Source: Paraphaeosphaeria minitans
Lineage: Eukaryota > Ascomycota > Dothideomycetes > Pleosporales > Didymosphaeriaceae
Direction: 5' to 3'
NCBI GenBank assembly: GCA_015832175.1
Contig: WJXW01000009.1
Coordinates: 2,232,001 to 2,296,000, forward strand
DNA length: 64,000 nt
Made by a program: the position numbers and the translations under genes. Shown here piece by piece: positions 1-11,242 of the stretch; positions within the stretch are counted from its first letter, which is position 1; the number at the start of each line of letters is the position of its first letter. Under the pieces are notes generated by a model. It had not been told where the DNA came from. It did not search any database and was given only the letters and a program-made list of their open reading frames with translations.

Positions 1-1
1 A

Positions 2-1673
2 TTTCCAATGCTCGAGCTTATGAAGGTCTACCTGCGCCTCAAAGAATCTCTGAGTGTCAACGGTGGTTTCTCTACGTTTGATCACAAGAGCCCTAGATCG
101 TCCGTTGAAGAGCTCTGTCACACCGACGCTTTGGCAGAGGTAAGTCATTCATCACTTGACAAACAACGGGTGAATGTGTCCCGTCGCGTGGCTCTGTATT
201 CCCTGTTCAACCCACCTACAGACTCCTGAAACATATCCGCAGTACGCTAATCTATTCCATCAGGTTCTCGGATATTCTATCTCTTCAGTAGAGATTGCCC
301 AACGCGGAGTACAGTCAGATTCCATGCGAGGAACTCTGCTCGACAAGATTTCTCTTCAGTCACTAACGCACCTCCGTATCTATTCCGAAACAGTGTCTTC
401 ATACATATCCGTCGGAGGTCTCCGACCCAGCCACGCTAATCTTACATTAAAAGAAGTGTCTCGCAAACGTTTCGAACAGCGCCACCAGATTTTCATCGGC
501 CATCCAAACATCTTCGAACCCGACAACTTGCCGTACGATCTCAAGGACACTACGCCGCTGTTAAGTCAGGATCCATTTATCTTTTTGTGCGAGTTCTCGA
601 TGTTTGCAGCACCAGAGTTTAGCCAAGACATCCATCATGTCCTTCGCTTGTGTTACTTGGCCGAGCTAGTGCGCGTCGCGATCACCTTCATTGTCGACCG
701 ACCTGCTATATTCGATGAGTATGGAACCGACCGCTTTGTTAATACCGAAAAGGTCAGCAACGGCACATTTACCTCTGCCGATTTCGACAGCATTCTTAAA
801 TTCGTGGGTATCGTCCTGAACATATACCGTCTTAGCAATTCGCCAGCACCTCTAGACTTCAACAACATGGCTATTCCGGATAAGTTCCGGGACGCGAAGT
901 TTCTGTACAGTTTCTTTACACTGGCCTCGACATATGCGCTTCCATTTGTACGGAAGGCCGCCATTCTTATGCATGTACGATACGGTGTCGAGCTTCCTCC
1001 ACTGGCTTTCGACCGGGTGGACGAACCTGAACTTGAGCGCCTGTCGTCGCTTCTGAGACTTCCTTCTCTTCACGAAATGTTTGCATCCCTATCGAATAAT
1101 ACCTCCGCCGGTCACACCACGCGCTCCGTCGTCGGAGGCTGGCTTCGCCACTTTCTCTGGGCCCGCGAAGGCCACTACAGCCCCGCACTCATCACCCTCT
1201 CTCATCCCTCCATCTTCGAGCTCGTCGGCCTCCCCAAAAACTATGACACCCTCACGGACGAAGCCATCCGCCGGCGCTGCCCCGCGACCGGTCGCGAACT
1301 CACGGACCCCGCCCTCTGCCTCTTCTGCGGCGAAATCATGTGCTCCCAAGGCGTGTGCTGCATGACGGCGGACTCGCGGGGCGGGTGCAATCAGCATCAG
1401 GCCAAGTGCGGGGGCAACATCGGGCTCTTCATCCACATCCGCAAGTGTATGGTGCTGTTCCTCAACGAGGAGCACGGGACGTGGTACACGGCACCGTACC
1501 TGGATAAGCATGGCGAGACAGATCCCACGCTACGAAGGCACCATCAGTTGTTTCTCAATCAGAAGAGGTATGATGTGTTGCTGAGGAAGGTGTGGCTTGA
1601 GGGGGGCGTGCAGAGCTTTATTGCAAGGAGGTTGGAGGGGGATATCAATAATGGGGGGTGGGAGACGCTTTGA
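2..1673 (+). CDS. UBR1: E3 ubiquitin ligase UBR1-type (N-recognin), C-terminal part
   Basis: This is the 3' end of a gene that begins left of the window. Exon 1 (2-139) is open at its 5' edge; a phase-0 intron at 140-221 (GTAAGT...ACAG, 82 nt) joins it to exon 2 (222-1673). The encoded C-terminus has the Cys/His-rich module that closes UBR1-family ligases (CLFCGEIMC, then CC, then GGCNQHQAKCGG), followed by the conserved GLFIHIRKC segment and the terminal HHQLFLNQKRYD stretch. UBR1 proteins recognise N-degrons and ubiquitylate the substrate together with an E2 of the Rad6 type. The UBR box and RING lie outside the window. Confidence in the family is high; the exact paralogue (UBR1 or UBR2-like) cannot be decided from this piece. 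Confidence 0.88.
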
Positions 1674-2456
1674 GGGGGTGTGATGAAGGTGGAGATGGCA
1701 AGAGTGGGGATGAGACAGATTGTGTGCAGGAGATGTGGGAGTGATAGAGGGTACGGTGCATATTTGGATTATGTTGGTGCATGGGCAGGTGTTGCGCGGG
1801 TGTATGCGAGGATAGCGTAGCGCGGTGTAGAATATGAGAAGGGTACTGCACGTTGCTTTTACTTGCTGCGAAAGTAATTTTGATACGTAATCGATTGTCC
1901 TTTGCCATTTTCAACGGCCATGGCATAGTCATGCAAGTGGAGATCAATGTTTGACTTGTTTGGGAGTTGGGCTGTGATATTTGAGCTCGGTGCATGAGGC
2001 ATGTACCACCCTTCAGCACGAGCATTCGCGAGATGCGCGCGAGTGACCAAAACAATTGCTGGTCATCTTGAAATCAAGCGTGGTGCGGAGTGGTGAATCA
2101 TCTTTGCAAGGTTTTTGAGAATACAAATGTTGTTGGTGCTGGGGCTTACAATCGGAAACTGAGGGGAAGAAACGGTGGCGAGTTGGACTTGAGGTAATGT
2201 GCGCCCGTCGTTTTCGATGCCTTGACAACAAGCTGTTTGATCATGGATTAGTTTGCAATTTCTATGGGATGCTTTACTGCGGTACATTGAGTTCTCCTGG
2301 GACGTGCACAGCCCATCCCAGTATACACTTGTTGACTGAGAGAGTCTTGGTGGAATTCTCACCTTGTTATAGGTTGTTAAATCGTCATTTCAAAGCAAAG
2401 GTTACTTCAGGACCAAATAAGCGCTATTCTATGATGATTGCCAGCGTTATACATGT
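1674..2456. other. Intergenic between convergent genes
   Basis: About 780 bp separate the stop of the UBR1 gene from the stop of the minus-strand gene at 2457-3422. Short ORFs occur on both strands (for example 1645-2055 minus) but they overlap one another, show no motif, and have low-complexity His/Ser/Pro-rich translations. I see only 3' untranslated and spacer sequence here. Confidence 0.6.
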
Positions 2457-3422
2457 TTACCTCCTTTCAACCCAATACTGATCCAGTGCCTCCTGCCTAA
2501 CCTCATACGCCCAATGCAAACAGGTCTGGCTAACAACCGGACTAACATCTCTCCCCTCCCCGGCGTCCTCACCATCATCAAACACACTCCTGATCCCCCT
2601 CATCACATATTGCTTCAGCAACGTCCTCCGCCACCGCCCTGTTTCCCCAACGCACCTCTTCCACCGCAATATCTGCCGCTCGTCATCCGCGCACCGCCGC
2701 CCCATCCAGAACCGGCAGTACCACTGGAACCACCCCCGCACATCATGCTCGTGCGCTATCCACCCAGAAGCCTCCCACGCCTCGATGCTCTGCCCACATG
2801 CGACGCCGTGCTTGTTGATCTGAGCGTTATACTCTGGGTTGACGAGGTACTGATCGACGTCCAGCCCAGCTGTCCAGTCGGCGGGTAGCTCGCGCCAGTC
2901 ATCTGAGATGGTGATACCGAGGCGCTGAGAGTAGAGAGGGCGCCAGTAGGAGCCGCCGAAGCAGCCCTCGCGGATGATGTCGGCGGGGGATTTGTTGGGC
3001 GTGAAGTCCGGGTGGGAGGCGAAGTGGTACGTTCCGAAGGAGTCACGGATTGGAGCGGAAGCGACGGAGTCCCAGGCTTTCCAGCGGGTTCTGATGCTTT
3101 CTGGGTCTGGATGGGGGGAGTTTGATTTTGGTGCTTGGGATGGGACACGTGAGGCTTCTCCCGTTGCGGCTTTTCCTGCAGAAGATTTGGCGCGGGAAGA
3201 CGGTGGGCCAGTATCCTCGATGTAATCTGGACGTGCAGAAGCGCTGGCAATGCGTGCTGAGCTGCGTGTTGGTGGTAGGATATCGAGCTTGCGCCATTTC
3301 TTTGCTGAACGTCGTGGTGGCTGGAGTTCTTGCTTCACATGGTTGTGCTCCAGCTCCAGCTCTTGCAGCAAGATGGCATTGCGCTTGATATTTTTTTGTC
3401 GGCGCTGCTCAAGGGTACCCAT
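2457..3422 (-). CDS. Conserved fungal protein of unknown function, 321 aa
   Basis: This is a single uninterrupted reading frame from ATG at 3422 to the stop at 2457. The first 115 residues are basic, low complexity and probably disordered (MGTLEQRRQKNIKRN start, many Ser/Pro/Lys). From about residue 115 to 290 the protein is dense in Trp, Tyr and Gly: SYWRPLYSQ, DDWRELP, CGQSIEAWEASGWI, GWFQWYCRFWMGRR, DDERQILRWKRCVG. That pattern of conserved aromatics and basic residues indicates a folded domain, and I have the impression of similar uncharacterised proteins in other ascomycetes, but I cannot name the family. No signal peptide or membrane segment is visible. The strand bias of the readable domain and lack of stops support a real gene. 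Function unknown. Confidence 0.75.
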   Translation of the reverse strand: MGTLEQRRQKNIKRNAILLQELELEHNHVKQELQPPRRSAKKWRKLDILPPTRSSARIASASARPDYIEDTGPPSSRAKSSAGKAATGEASRVPSQAPKSNSPHPDPESIRTRWKAWDSVASAPIRDSFGTYHFASHPDFTPNKSPADIIREGCFGGSYWRPLYSQRLGITISDDWRELPADWTAGLDVDQYLVNPEYNAQINKHGVACGQSIEAWEASGWIAHEHDVRGWFQWYCRFWMGRRCADDERQILRWKRCVGETGRWRRTLLKQYVMRGIRSVFDDGEDAGEGRDVSPVVSQTCLHWAYEVRQEALDQYWVERR

Positions 3423-4802
3423 TGTGTTTGTAGTAAAGAGTAATGGTTCGCGTTCGCAAGCGAGTGGACGCGTAGCTCAGTACATGGCGTTGACTACGTC
3501 ACAGGCCAATATGAAATGCGCTAGTACCAGATAGGTCTAGCGCATGAACAACTCGCAGATTCACTGGAGTTTCTCTATCTCGTAAGCCCCCTTTATCTCA
3601 AATAAGGTTTTCTACTCTAGAAATATCATAGCACACATTTTCTTCTCGCTTCGACATCCGTGCTTCATGGTTCGCCTTACGTTATCACGCAGTTATGGCA
3701 GATTAGATGTTTCCTTTGTGCCCATGTGCTCTTGCCCGATGAACATTCGTGCTTCCCGTTTGTCTCCCATAACTTCCCCATGGAAATGTTGAGCAAACGA
3801 AAAGCGTTCACTTCCCAGAATTTAATAAGCAACCCCTAGATACAGGCTGCGCGGTGCAGCGGCAGTTTGCTATTCATATTTATAATCGCTATGGCTACAA
3901 TCGCGTGTCTTTATGTCGTTTTATTGAACGAAATGTTTAGGAAATTCTTCGGGATGGGGTCGAATTCTGCACATAGTTGGGATATTCGTCTAGTGTCAGT
4001 CTCATGTATTGGCTTTGAAACGTGCTTCAAGACAGCGAGGACAAAAATGCAATGCTTCAACGTAGATTGGTCTTGAGTAGTGGCGTGCGCGCCGACAGAT
4101 GATGCGTGGGATCATCAATTGACAGATATGGTGTATGAGCGGAAGTTTGAGATGGACCTAGAAGGTTTTGTCCGTGCAAGATGCTGCAGATTTCGTTGGC
4201 TTTTCAAGATATGATACAGAACCATGCAGTTTTGGGGAATGTTGAGAAAGATGAAGATTATCCTGTGATCGAGCGACCAAATCACATCGGGATAGACCAT
4301 GTACCGTATCAGAACATACCCAATCTTATCGTTGGTATTGTTCAGACTCTTGGTGCTCCATTCCATGGTGCCTTGTAAATCGTGGTTTACCCGAATCACT
4401 AAAAATAGATTCCCACATACGAATAAAGATCCTCCCATATTCTCAAGTTTCTCACCGAAGAATTCACTGTACCTCTCAAGTTTGTCCTGAAGCACACTCA
4501 GAACCTCCAATTGGACGCCTGAACCAAAATAGTGCTACGAAAAATGATCGAAACATTGACCCTAACGTTTGATCCTCGCCACCAGAAAAGCTCGACGAAT
4601 GTCGTTTAGTTAGACTCATTGCTCTTGGAAATGAAGAGCAAAGGCATAATATTCGACTAAACGCTGTAGTAAGTAGGGATAACCTTATGGGGTCGCTGGT
4701 CCGTTATAACATAAGCCAGCAAGCGTTTCGCTCGAGTTACTGTGCTGCTGAGAATACATGGCGCCAGTTGAAGTCATAAGAACAAGTTAGATGCATTCTG
4801 AG
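3423..4802. other. Intergenic, about 1.4 kb
   Basis: No recognised gene. The left part is the upstream region of the minus-strand gene ending at 3422. An ORF of 131 codons on the minus strand (4115-4510) overlaps smaller plus-strand ORFs; it has no motif I recognise and could be a gene relic or chance. The stretch is more AT-rich than the flanking genes and borders the decayed oxidoreductase. Confidence 0.5.
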
Positions 4803-6240
4803 CTACATCTTAGCCCGGAACTCTGCATGCTCATCTACAAGTGGTAAATTTCCCAGTAACCGTGCGCCTTTGGTGCCTTCCATGAGTACATTGAAGGCTT
4901 GCCGGCTACCCAACTCGCGCCACTTCCACACTTGGATCGCTGGACGTGTCGATTGGATGCCCTCAATCACATCAACAACCCAGTTACCAATGTTAGGGAG
5001 ATACTTGAACGCGTGCCCACTTACTCCCGTGGCAACAAACAATCCTGGTGTATCAGGAACATAATCTATGACGAAGGAAAGAGTCCGTGTACCAGCAAGC
5101 CCTCGTCATTTCAATCTTGATACCCTCATTTGCAAGCTCAGGTAGGTACTCCGCAACAAAGCGACGTAATACTTTCATAGCCTGAGCAGGTATCTTCTTC
5201 ACCTGCTGACCTTTAGTCCAACGCGTGATCGGCACACTTCGTTCAACTCCATCGCCCTGACGTTCCGGATTTGTGTACTTTGTCCCACGATACCCAATCT
5301 TCATGTATCCATTCTCGACCCGCGGAAAGCCGTATAGGCCACGTTCAGCTCCATCTCGCACTTTCCAAAGCCATGTTGGAAAGTGTTTAGGATAATATCT
5401 GTCCCATAGCGACGAAGTACGCGGTATCTTGTAGATGATGACAGACCCGGCGGTGGCTTCGCACAGGCCATTAAGCTCTGGGAAGAGTGAGGGCGTTCAC
5501 CCACCGCACGCCATAATCGTAAGCTTGGCAGGGTGGAACCTGCTGTCCTTGTTCTTTATTCCTGTTAAGCTTCTGTCGATAGCAGTCATAAATGCACCAG
5601 CCTTAGGATACAGAACGCCGAGCTTGCGTGCCTTTTGCAGAGCAAGCCTGCATCCTTTATCTGCGATCGCAACACTACTAGTAGAGTCTAAGACGCCAAC
5701 GTTTAGCTTCCCTCTCTTCTGGCGTAGGAATGAATCCATGGCCTAACTGATGCCTCTTGATGCCGCAATCGCGTGGTGCTCTTTGTTTGTCCTGATTACC
5801 TGCGTGTAACTACTGTAACTTTGGCCAGACTCTTTTATATTTGCGACTGTGGCTTTCTTTAAGTCTGGAAGCTCTTCGCCGTTGGTTAAACTGAGACTCC
5901 GTATTGAATGAACACTCTGTCCGCTCGTGACATGCCCTCTGGCATATCGATGCCATTTTTCAGATCGGTGTTCCATTGCTTCCAAGAGGCGATCGCTTCT
6001 ATCGATAGTTGTTGATATTCTGTTTGTGATCCGCACGCGGAACGTATATTTTGTTGATATTGGCCGAGGCACCATCGCAACCCTTGAAATAATAATACTG
6101 TGTCGCATCGTAGGGTTGTTTATCAAAAAAGTAACGTTCTTGTAGCCGCGTCGAGCCAGGTGCAAGGCGGTGGACAGGCCAAAGATTACGGCGCCGACAA
6201 TGTTGATGTGGTCGTTCTTGGACGGAGATAGGCGCGCCAT
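4803..6240 (-). pseudogene. FAD-dependent amine/amino-acid oxidase (DAO/sarcosine-oxidase-like), decayed
   Basis: The order of segments on the minus strand matches an FAD-dependent oxidoreductase of the DAO superfamily (fungal sarcosine, saccharopine or fructosyl-amino-acid oxidase type). It starts with a Rossmann segment just after ATG at 6240, but the canonical GxGxxG reads IVGAVIFGLSTALHLARRGY, so the second Gly is lost. It continues in a different frame (about 6080-5886: GSQTEYQQL, DMPEGMSRADRVF), returns to the first frame, meets TAG at about 5743-5745 inside ISRGIS-stop-AMDSF, then shifts frame near 5490 and again near 5055-5085, and ends with CWYTDSF, YVPDTPGLFVATG and GHAFKYLPNIGNW. 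At least four frame changes and one stop rule out a functional product. These enzymes oxidise amines or amino acids using FAD and O2; the substrate cannot be assigned. Confidence 0.85.
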
Positions 6241-6829
6241 CTTCTCCGCGGGTATATGCGACAATAATACGTGTGACTTCCGGAGCGCCAATCTACCTTA
6301 TGCGTTTGAAAAGAGCAACGTTGTACTGGCTGTACTTACGGGTTTGTTCGAAGGAATGAGACAAGGCTCGAGTTCGCTGCAATCAATGCCTCCAGCGATC
6401 TCGTTGCGGAGATAGGAACGACATGGCAGACCGATATCGCGCTCCTGCAACTTGAGGTCAGCATCCGCTTGGGGCTTTCAAAAAAACGCTAATGATCGCG
6501 AGACTTTCTTGCCGTATGCGCAGGGTTCTCGGAGGAATCCGAATCGGCCCTTTCCCCAGATAAGCGATACCTAACGGACACCCGGGACGTCCAGCATGAG
6601 CTTTTGCCACGGCTGGGGAATTTCACGATAAGAGGAATCCAGTTTCATGTTACGCCCCAGTATGCCTTGATACGAGGCGACCAGCACTACCTATGTGTTC
6701 GCCTTCCCAATCAATATCGTGGATTGCATCCACGTTAGTTGCAACTTCAGACAGCATCCCGGGTCAGTTCCAGCTTTCTCGTCTTCCGATCAAGTGCATC
6801 TAGGCACATGTAGAACGTGAACAACAGTT
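6241..6829. other. Spacer between divergent pseudogenes
   Basis: This is about 590 bp between the 5' ends of the decayed oxidase (-) and the decayed sugar transporter (+), so it would once have been a shared divergent promoter. I see no gene in it; short ORFs run in from both sides. Confidence 0.45.
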
Positions 6830-8526
6830 ATGGGTGTCTTCTCCGACCCCACGTTAGCTCGATATGTGCGCGCCATCAAGAATTCGCCTCGCGAGCTCAT
6901 CTTCAATCGTCGCTTGCTCGTATCAGCTGCATTTGTATGCGACCGCCGGCATCCCCATCAGTAAGTCCAGATTGAACTCGCGATGTTTTGCAGGAACATT
7001 ACTCCGTGTAGCGTGGGATCAAGGCTCGTCGTCCATCGTCCCATCATTGCCCGGCTTCCAGCGAGATTTCGGGATCACCTCTGGCGCAAACCCATCGCAA
7101 ATATCGAACTTCATTTCCTTCCTATACTTGATTGCTGGCGTCGGAGCTGGTCTTTCGTTCTTCATAAATGATCGGATCAGACGTCTTTGGCCTCTCCGCC
7201 TGTGCATCGCGATTTGGATCATCGGGCAACTAGTTGCGACCTCCGCAGGTTCACTTGCGGCACTATATACAGCGCGATTCATTTAGGGCCTAGGCATTGG
7301 CCCATTTACCGTCACTGGACCCGTTTCGATCGTTGAGATCGCACCGTACGAGATACGAGGACTGGTAAGCTTGTCCAGTGTTACCGCGCTGTGTTTGCGC
7401 ATGACCATAGGCTAATGTGACCTAGCTTGCGACATGGTTTTCTGTAGTCATGCTTCTCAGCTTGACCGTCAGCTGTTTCGTCGTATATGCTAGCTTCCTG
7501 CACATCGCCATAGGCCGCTTGCAATACCAAGTCGTTTGGTTTGTGCCTTGCATTGTCATCGCGATCATAATCGGGCTTAGCTTTTTCGCGATGAGTGTGT
7601 CGCCGCGTTGGTTGATGCTCGCTGGGCGTGAGGAAGAAGCCGTGGAAACGCTGGTCGCTCTGCGCGGCTTACCTGCAGCTTACCTGCGGATCATCCGTAT
7701 GTAGCACGTGAACTTTTCGAGATCCGGAACCAAATAGAGAGCGAGCATGTCAAGTACAGGGATGCGGCTGGAGACGGTATCAAGACCGTCCTGCCGTGAG
7801 TTCAATCTTGGTGCATAGTGGACCCTGTCTTGACTCAAACTGACTTTAAACTCGCATGTTAGGGAGATATTCCTGGTTCCTGCCAATCTTAGGCGCGTCC
7901 AACAGGCCTATTTGTCGTACAGTCTGGCTCAGTTGTCGGGTGTGCCAACTCAGTGACAAGCTACCTCGTTCCTATCTTGACCATGATAGGTGTGGGAAGA
8001 TCGACGGATCGATCCATGTTCCTGACTGGCATGTACTCCATGTCAAAGTTCTATACTCTTATCGCATCTTTCATCTTCATTGATGCTCTAGGCCGCAGGA
8101 AGTCTCTGTTCGTCGGTATCTCCGTGCAGATGATCTCCGATATCTACATCGGAGTGTTTCTCAAGTATAAGCAAGCTGGCTCGGTGGCTCCTGGATCATC
8201 CGAGGGCGCAATCGCAGCCATCTATATCCATGGATTTGGCTATGCCGTCGGTAAGTGCGAGCATGGGCATTAAATTATTCCCTCCGGGGTAGCAACTTGT
8301 CGTCAAACACTCCAATGCGAGCTAACGCCTGGTCTAGGTCTTCTCGTCTTCCCATAGGTACGTCTTCGGTGCTGAGCTATCGCCCAATAACATCACGTCC
8401 TTTGGCAGCGCGCTCACGCAGACTTTCCATTGGCTCTTCTATCCTGGTGTCAACAAAGGAACGCCATCGACCAAGGGAGACTTGATGCCGGTCGGAGTTT
8501 ATGTGCCCGATGCGGGAAAGGAGCTA
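6830..8526 (+). pseudogene. MFS sugar-type transporter (quinate/lactose permease-like), decayed
   Basis: An N-terminal exon from ATG at 6830 reads RYVRAIKNSPRELIFNRRLL, a typical start of fungal quinate/lactose-permease-like sugar porters, followed by a possible 33-nt intron (6961-6993). Then come PSLPGFQRDFGI, the loop-2 region DRIRRLWPLR, a TAG stop at 7284-7286 inside RFI-stop-GLGIGPFTVTGP, VEIAPYEIRGL, and VSPRWLMLAGREEEAVETL. An 11-bp tandem duplication (7668-7678 and 7679-7689) shifts the frame; the continuation HPYVARELFEIRNQIE is readable in the new frame. Later pieces are FYTLIASFIFIDALGRRKSLFVG (8050-8120) and ELSPNNITSFGSALTQ (about 8370-8420). The 3' end does not reach the usual PETKG region. 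MFS sugar porters import sugars or sugar acids across the plasma membrane. Clearly non-functional. Confidence 0.83.
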
Positions 8527-8789
8527 GGGGTAGGTAGGTACCATGCTCATTCTGCCGTCAAGGATGACGTTAAATACCGTAGGTACCGGTAGGTAGGTAA
8601 GCGAGAATCCCCTCCCTCTGTTTCCTTATCAACTGCATCTTAACAGTCACCAACATGTAATGCTCCCGAGCCATTCGCGCCTTTTCCGGTCAAAATAAGC
8701 AATGAAAGACCTGGGCCAAAGTGTGTCCGCCTGGGTGAGCGCACCATGCTAGCGTGCATTCATTTCAAGAGCAAGAGCAAGAAGCTGAA

Positions 8790-9740
8790 GGTGCGCAGAC
8801 TGTTGAAACCACACATGGGGCCATGAACCCATCTTGATCGTGAAACAGTGCGATGGAAGAACTCCCAAATGCCAGAATTGTGTCCGTGCATGCAGAGGTA
8901 AGAACCTCGGGTAGCCTCATAGGCCTGTTCAGCTGTCGTAAAGCAGATTTCTTGGTCGAAGACCCTGCAACGGGCCTGCATAGGCCCAGGGACTATGTCA
9001 GGTTTTTAGAAGCGCGTGTTGCCTATCTTGAAGGTATTCTGCAGGAATCAAGACCCGACGTTGCACTGGATCACCTGGATGATCAGGCTGCACCATTCAA
9101 CCAGACTGGCAATACGGCGCAGGAGCAAAACAACAATATATCCATGCAGGATGGCGGCATTGACTTCCTTGCATTTAATAGCGCGTCGCCAATGGGAAAC
9201 GTGCACGAGGAGAATGTGGACGACCTCTCATCAGAAGTGGCCTTGCTTTGCCTCAGCGCCGCCGGGCGTGGACCGCATTATTTCGGCTCATCATCTGCTG
9301 CTTCGTTTTCGCGGATCTTCAGCGCAACCATGGGACTTCCTAAACGGCAAGGAAGCTCGCAACATAGTATCGCTGGAGCTGAAAGACACGATCCAGAAGT
9401 ACGTCGAACAGTTTCTGTCGGGTTTCCGTCTGCAAGGTCTCGCAGCTACCCTCACACAAGCGTACTCCAAGAACATTCATACGCAGCACCCGTTCTTACA
9501 CAGACCTACCTTTCGCGTCTGGTAAGGAGTGTGCTCCAGGGCTCATGCCATCGGCGACCTGAATTCGGCTGGCGATATTGCACTCTTCTTCGTGCTAATC
9601 GTCTACGCCATTGGATCTCTCGCACTAGGCCCATCCCATCACGATTCTGCGGAAGCCTACTAAACCATGGCTCTCGATCACCAGGAGGGCGTGCTGAGGT
9701 TATTAGATTCTATAAATCCTTGTGGCGATGGGCTTGGTGA
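8790..9740 (+). pseudogene. Zn2Cys6 transcription factor, decayed
   Basis: A partial zinc cluster is readable at 8843-8897: KQCDGRTPKCQNCVRACR, the last four Cys of a Zn2Cys6 motif. A normal-looking intron (8898-8943) joins it to ADFLVEDPA...PRDYVRFLEARVAYLEG, the linker and dimerisation coil. The first Cys pair is not recognisable upstream, where stops occur. Further on, in another frame, is the middle homology region (KNIHTQHPFLHRPTFRVW), stopped by TAA at 9523-9525. In a third register AHAIGDLNSAGDIALFF and YAIGSLALG follow, then a TAA at 9661-9663 inside EAY-stop-TMALDHQEGVL. These are typical parts of a fungal_trans domain. Two stops and several frame changes make it a pseudogene. Its place between a transporter and enzymes suggests it was the pathway-specific regulator (inference). 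Confidence 0.8.
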
Positions 9741-10242
9741 GTGAATTGCTGAAGGTGCTATGTTGACTCGTAGCTTGAAGATGAGGAGGTTCGTATCGAT
9801 GCTGTGCCGTTCTTAATTGAGGGCGGCGTGAACTTCGGATGTTGAAGTTTATACTTATCTGAGACTGTCATCTTATGTTCTTAGATAACTTTATCTAAGG
9901 ATACGGTCGTATCTGAGGACGCTCTGGATAGGGAATAGCCTGCCAATACTCCGCAGTGGGCGAAACTGGGCACGTGAGCGCTGCATTGGCTCTGTTAGCG
10001 GCTCTTGGAGAGACTACGGAGTGGGACCACTTCTTGCTCGGCTTCCTCTATGTTGTGCAGCCAAGTGTGGAGAAGAGTGACTTCTAACCACATGACTGAG
10101 CATGGGGCACAGTGGGTGATGAAACTACTTTGGTACGCACTCCATATTGCCAAGAATTTGAATTCACTATACAATCTAAATTCGTAACCTAGCATTTAAC
10201 GAGGGTGTTCACAGCTCCTGGTATGTTACATTCCAGCACGCT
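9741..10242. other. Degenerate spacer between pseudogenes
   Basis: About 500 bp downstream of the zinc-cluster relic. It may still contain eroded 3' sequence of that gene, but I cannot recognise any conserved segment. Short overlapping ORFs at 9995-10195 (-) and 10005-10187 (+) are mirror-image noise. Confidence 0.4.
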
Positions 10243-11143
10243 ATGTCTTCCACGACCATCACAGCCTTGCCGTCGGGCGAAGTCACGGGTAATTCATTTG
10301 TACTTAATAAAACGGAAAGTAACAAGCCCGAAAGCCGTTCTCGCATTCCATGGCCCGCGACAAAAGAAGCGCACCGAAAATGGCAGAATGGCAGGCGCAT
10401 TTCGCGTATTCGCCAAGCTCGGTTTCGCTGACGGAGGAAGCGGACACATCAGTTTGAGAGGTCAGTCGGACGATCCCAACCAATTCGCAATACACTGATA
10501 GATATAGACCCCATACAACCCAATACTTTCTGGATCAACCCCTATGGCGTGCACTTCGCCCTCTTCACCGTCTCGGACATGGTTCACGTCGACGGGCACG
10601 GAACCCGCATCGGCGGCGCCGAGAAGCTCATCAACACCGCTGGCTTCATTATCCCGCAGACCAGACCTCCACGCCGCATGCCACATGCACAGTCCCTACG
10701 GCCGCGCGTGGTCGAATTTCGGTCGCCCGATCGACATGCTAAATCAGGATAGCTGCATGTTCTACGACGACCTTGAGGTATATACGAACTTTGGGGGTGT
10801 TGTGTTCGCGAAAGAGGAAGGCGGGCGGCTTGCGGAGGCGCTGGGGTCTACGAAGAAGAATATGATAGTGCAAAATCATGGACTGTTGACGTGCGGGGGG
10901 ATGGTGGGCGAGGCGGCGGCGTTCTTTATTGCACTGGAGAGGGCGTGCCAGTGTCAGCTGCTCACTGAAGCGGCAATTGGGGGCGATGTTGGTAAGGTTA
11001 GTGGGTTGCATAAGAATATTGTTAGTGAAGAGGAGGCGGCGTATACAAAGAAGGGCACGGGGACCGCTGAGGTTATGTACATGCAGTTCGAGCCAGAGTA
11101 TCAGTTGATCCTGAAGGAGACGAAGGGAGACTTTTTCGTCTAG
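10243..11143 (+). pseudogene. Class II aldolase/adducin-family protein, frameshifted
   Basis: The N-terminus from ATG at 10243 reads in one frame to KEAHRKWQN, then the homologous sequence continues in another frame as MAGAFRVFAKLGFADGG and SGHISLR, so a small deletion near 10391 has broken the frame. An intron at 10461-10507 (47 nt) joins this to DP...FWINPYGVHFALFTVSDMVHVD and GGAEKLINTAGFII. A second frame change near 10655, where several residues expected before RPDLHAACHMHSPYG are missing, leads to the C-terminal half (NQDSCMFYDDLEVYTNFGG, IVQNHGLLTCGG). The family's metal-binding HxH is present in HMHS, and a further His in NHG. Class II aldolases cleave or isomerise phosphorylated or free sugar derivatives; the substrate is unknown. 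Two independent lesions make it a pseudogene, although the C-terminal half is still open to the stop at 11143. Confidence 0.8.
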
Positions 11144-11242
11144 TTGCAGGTCCGAAAAATAGAGCTGTTACCGAAGAACAGTGACATCTAGCCAGAACAA
11201 GGCCGAAGTTAGCCCAGGATAGGCTGTGAAATAGCTGGATAT

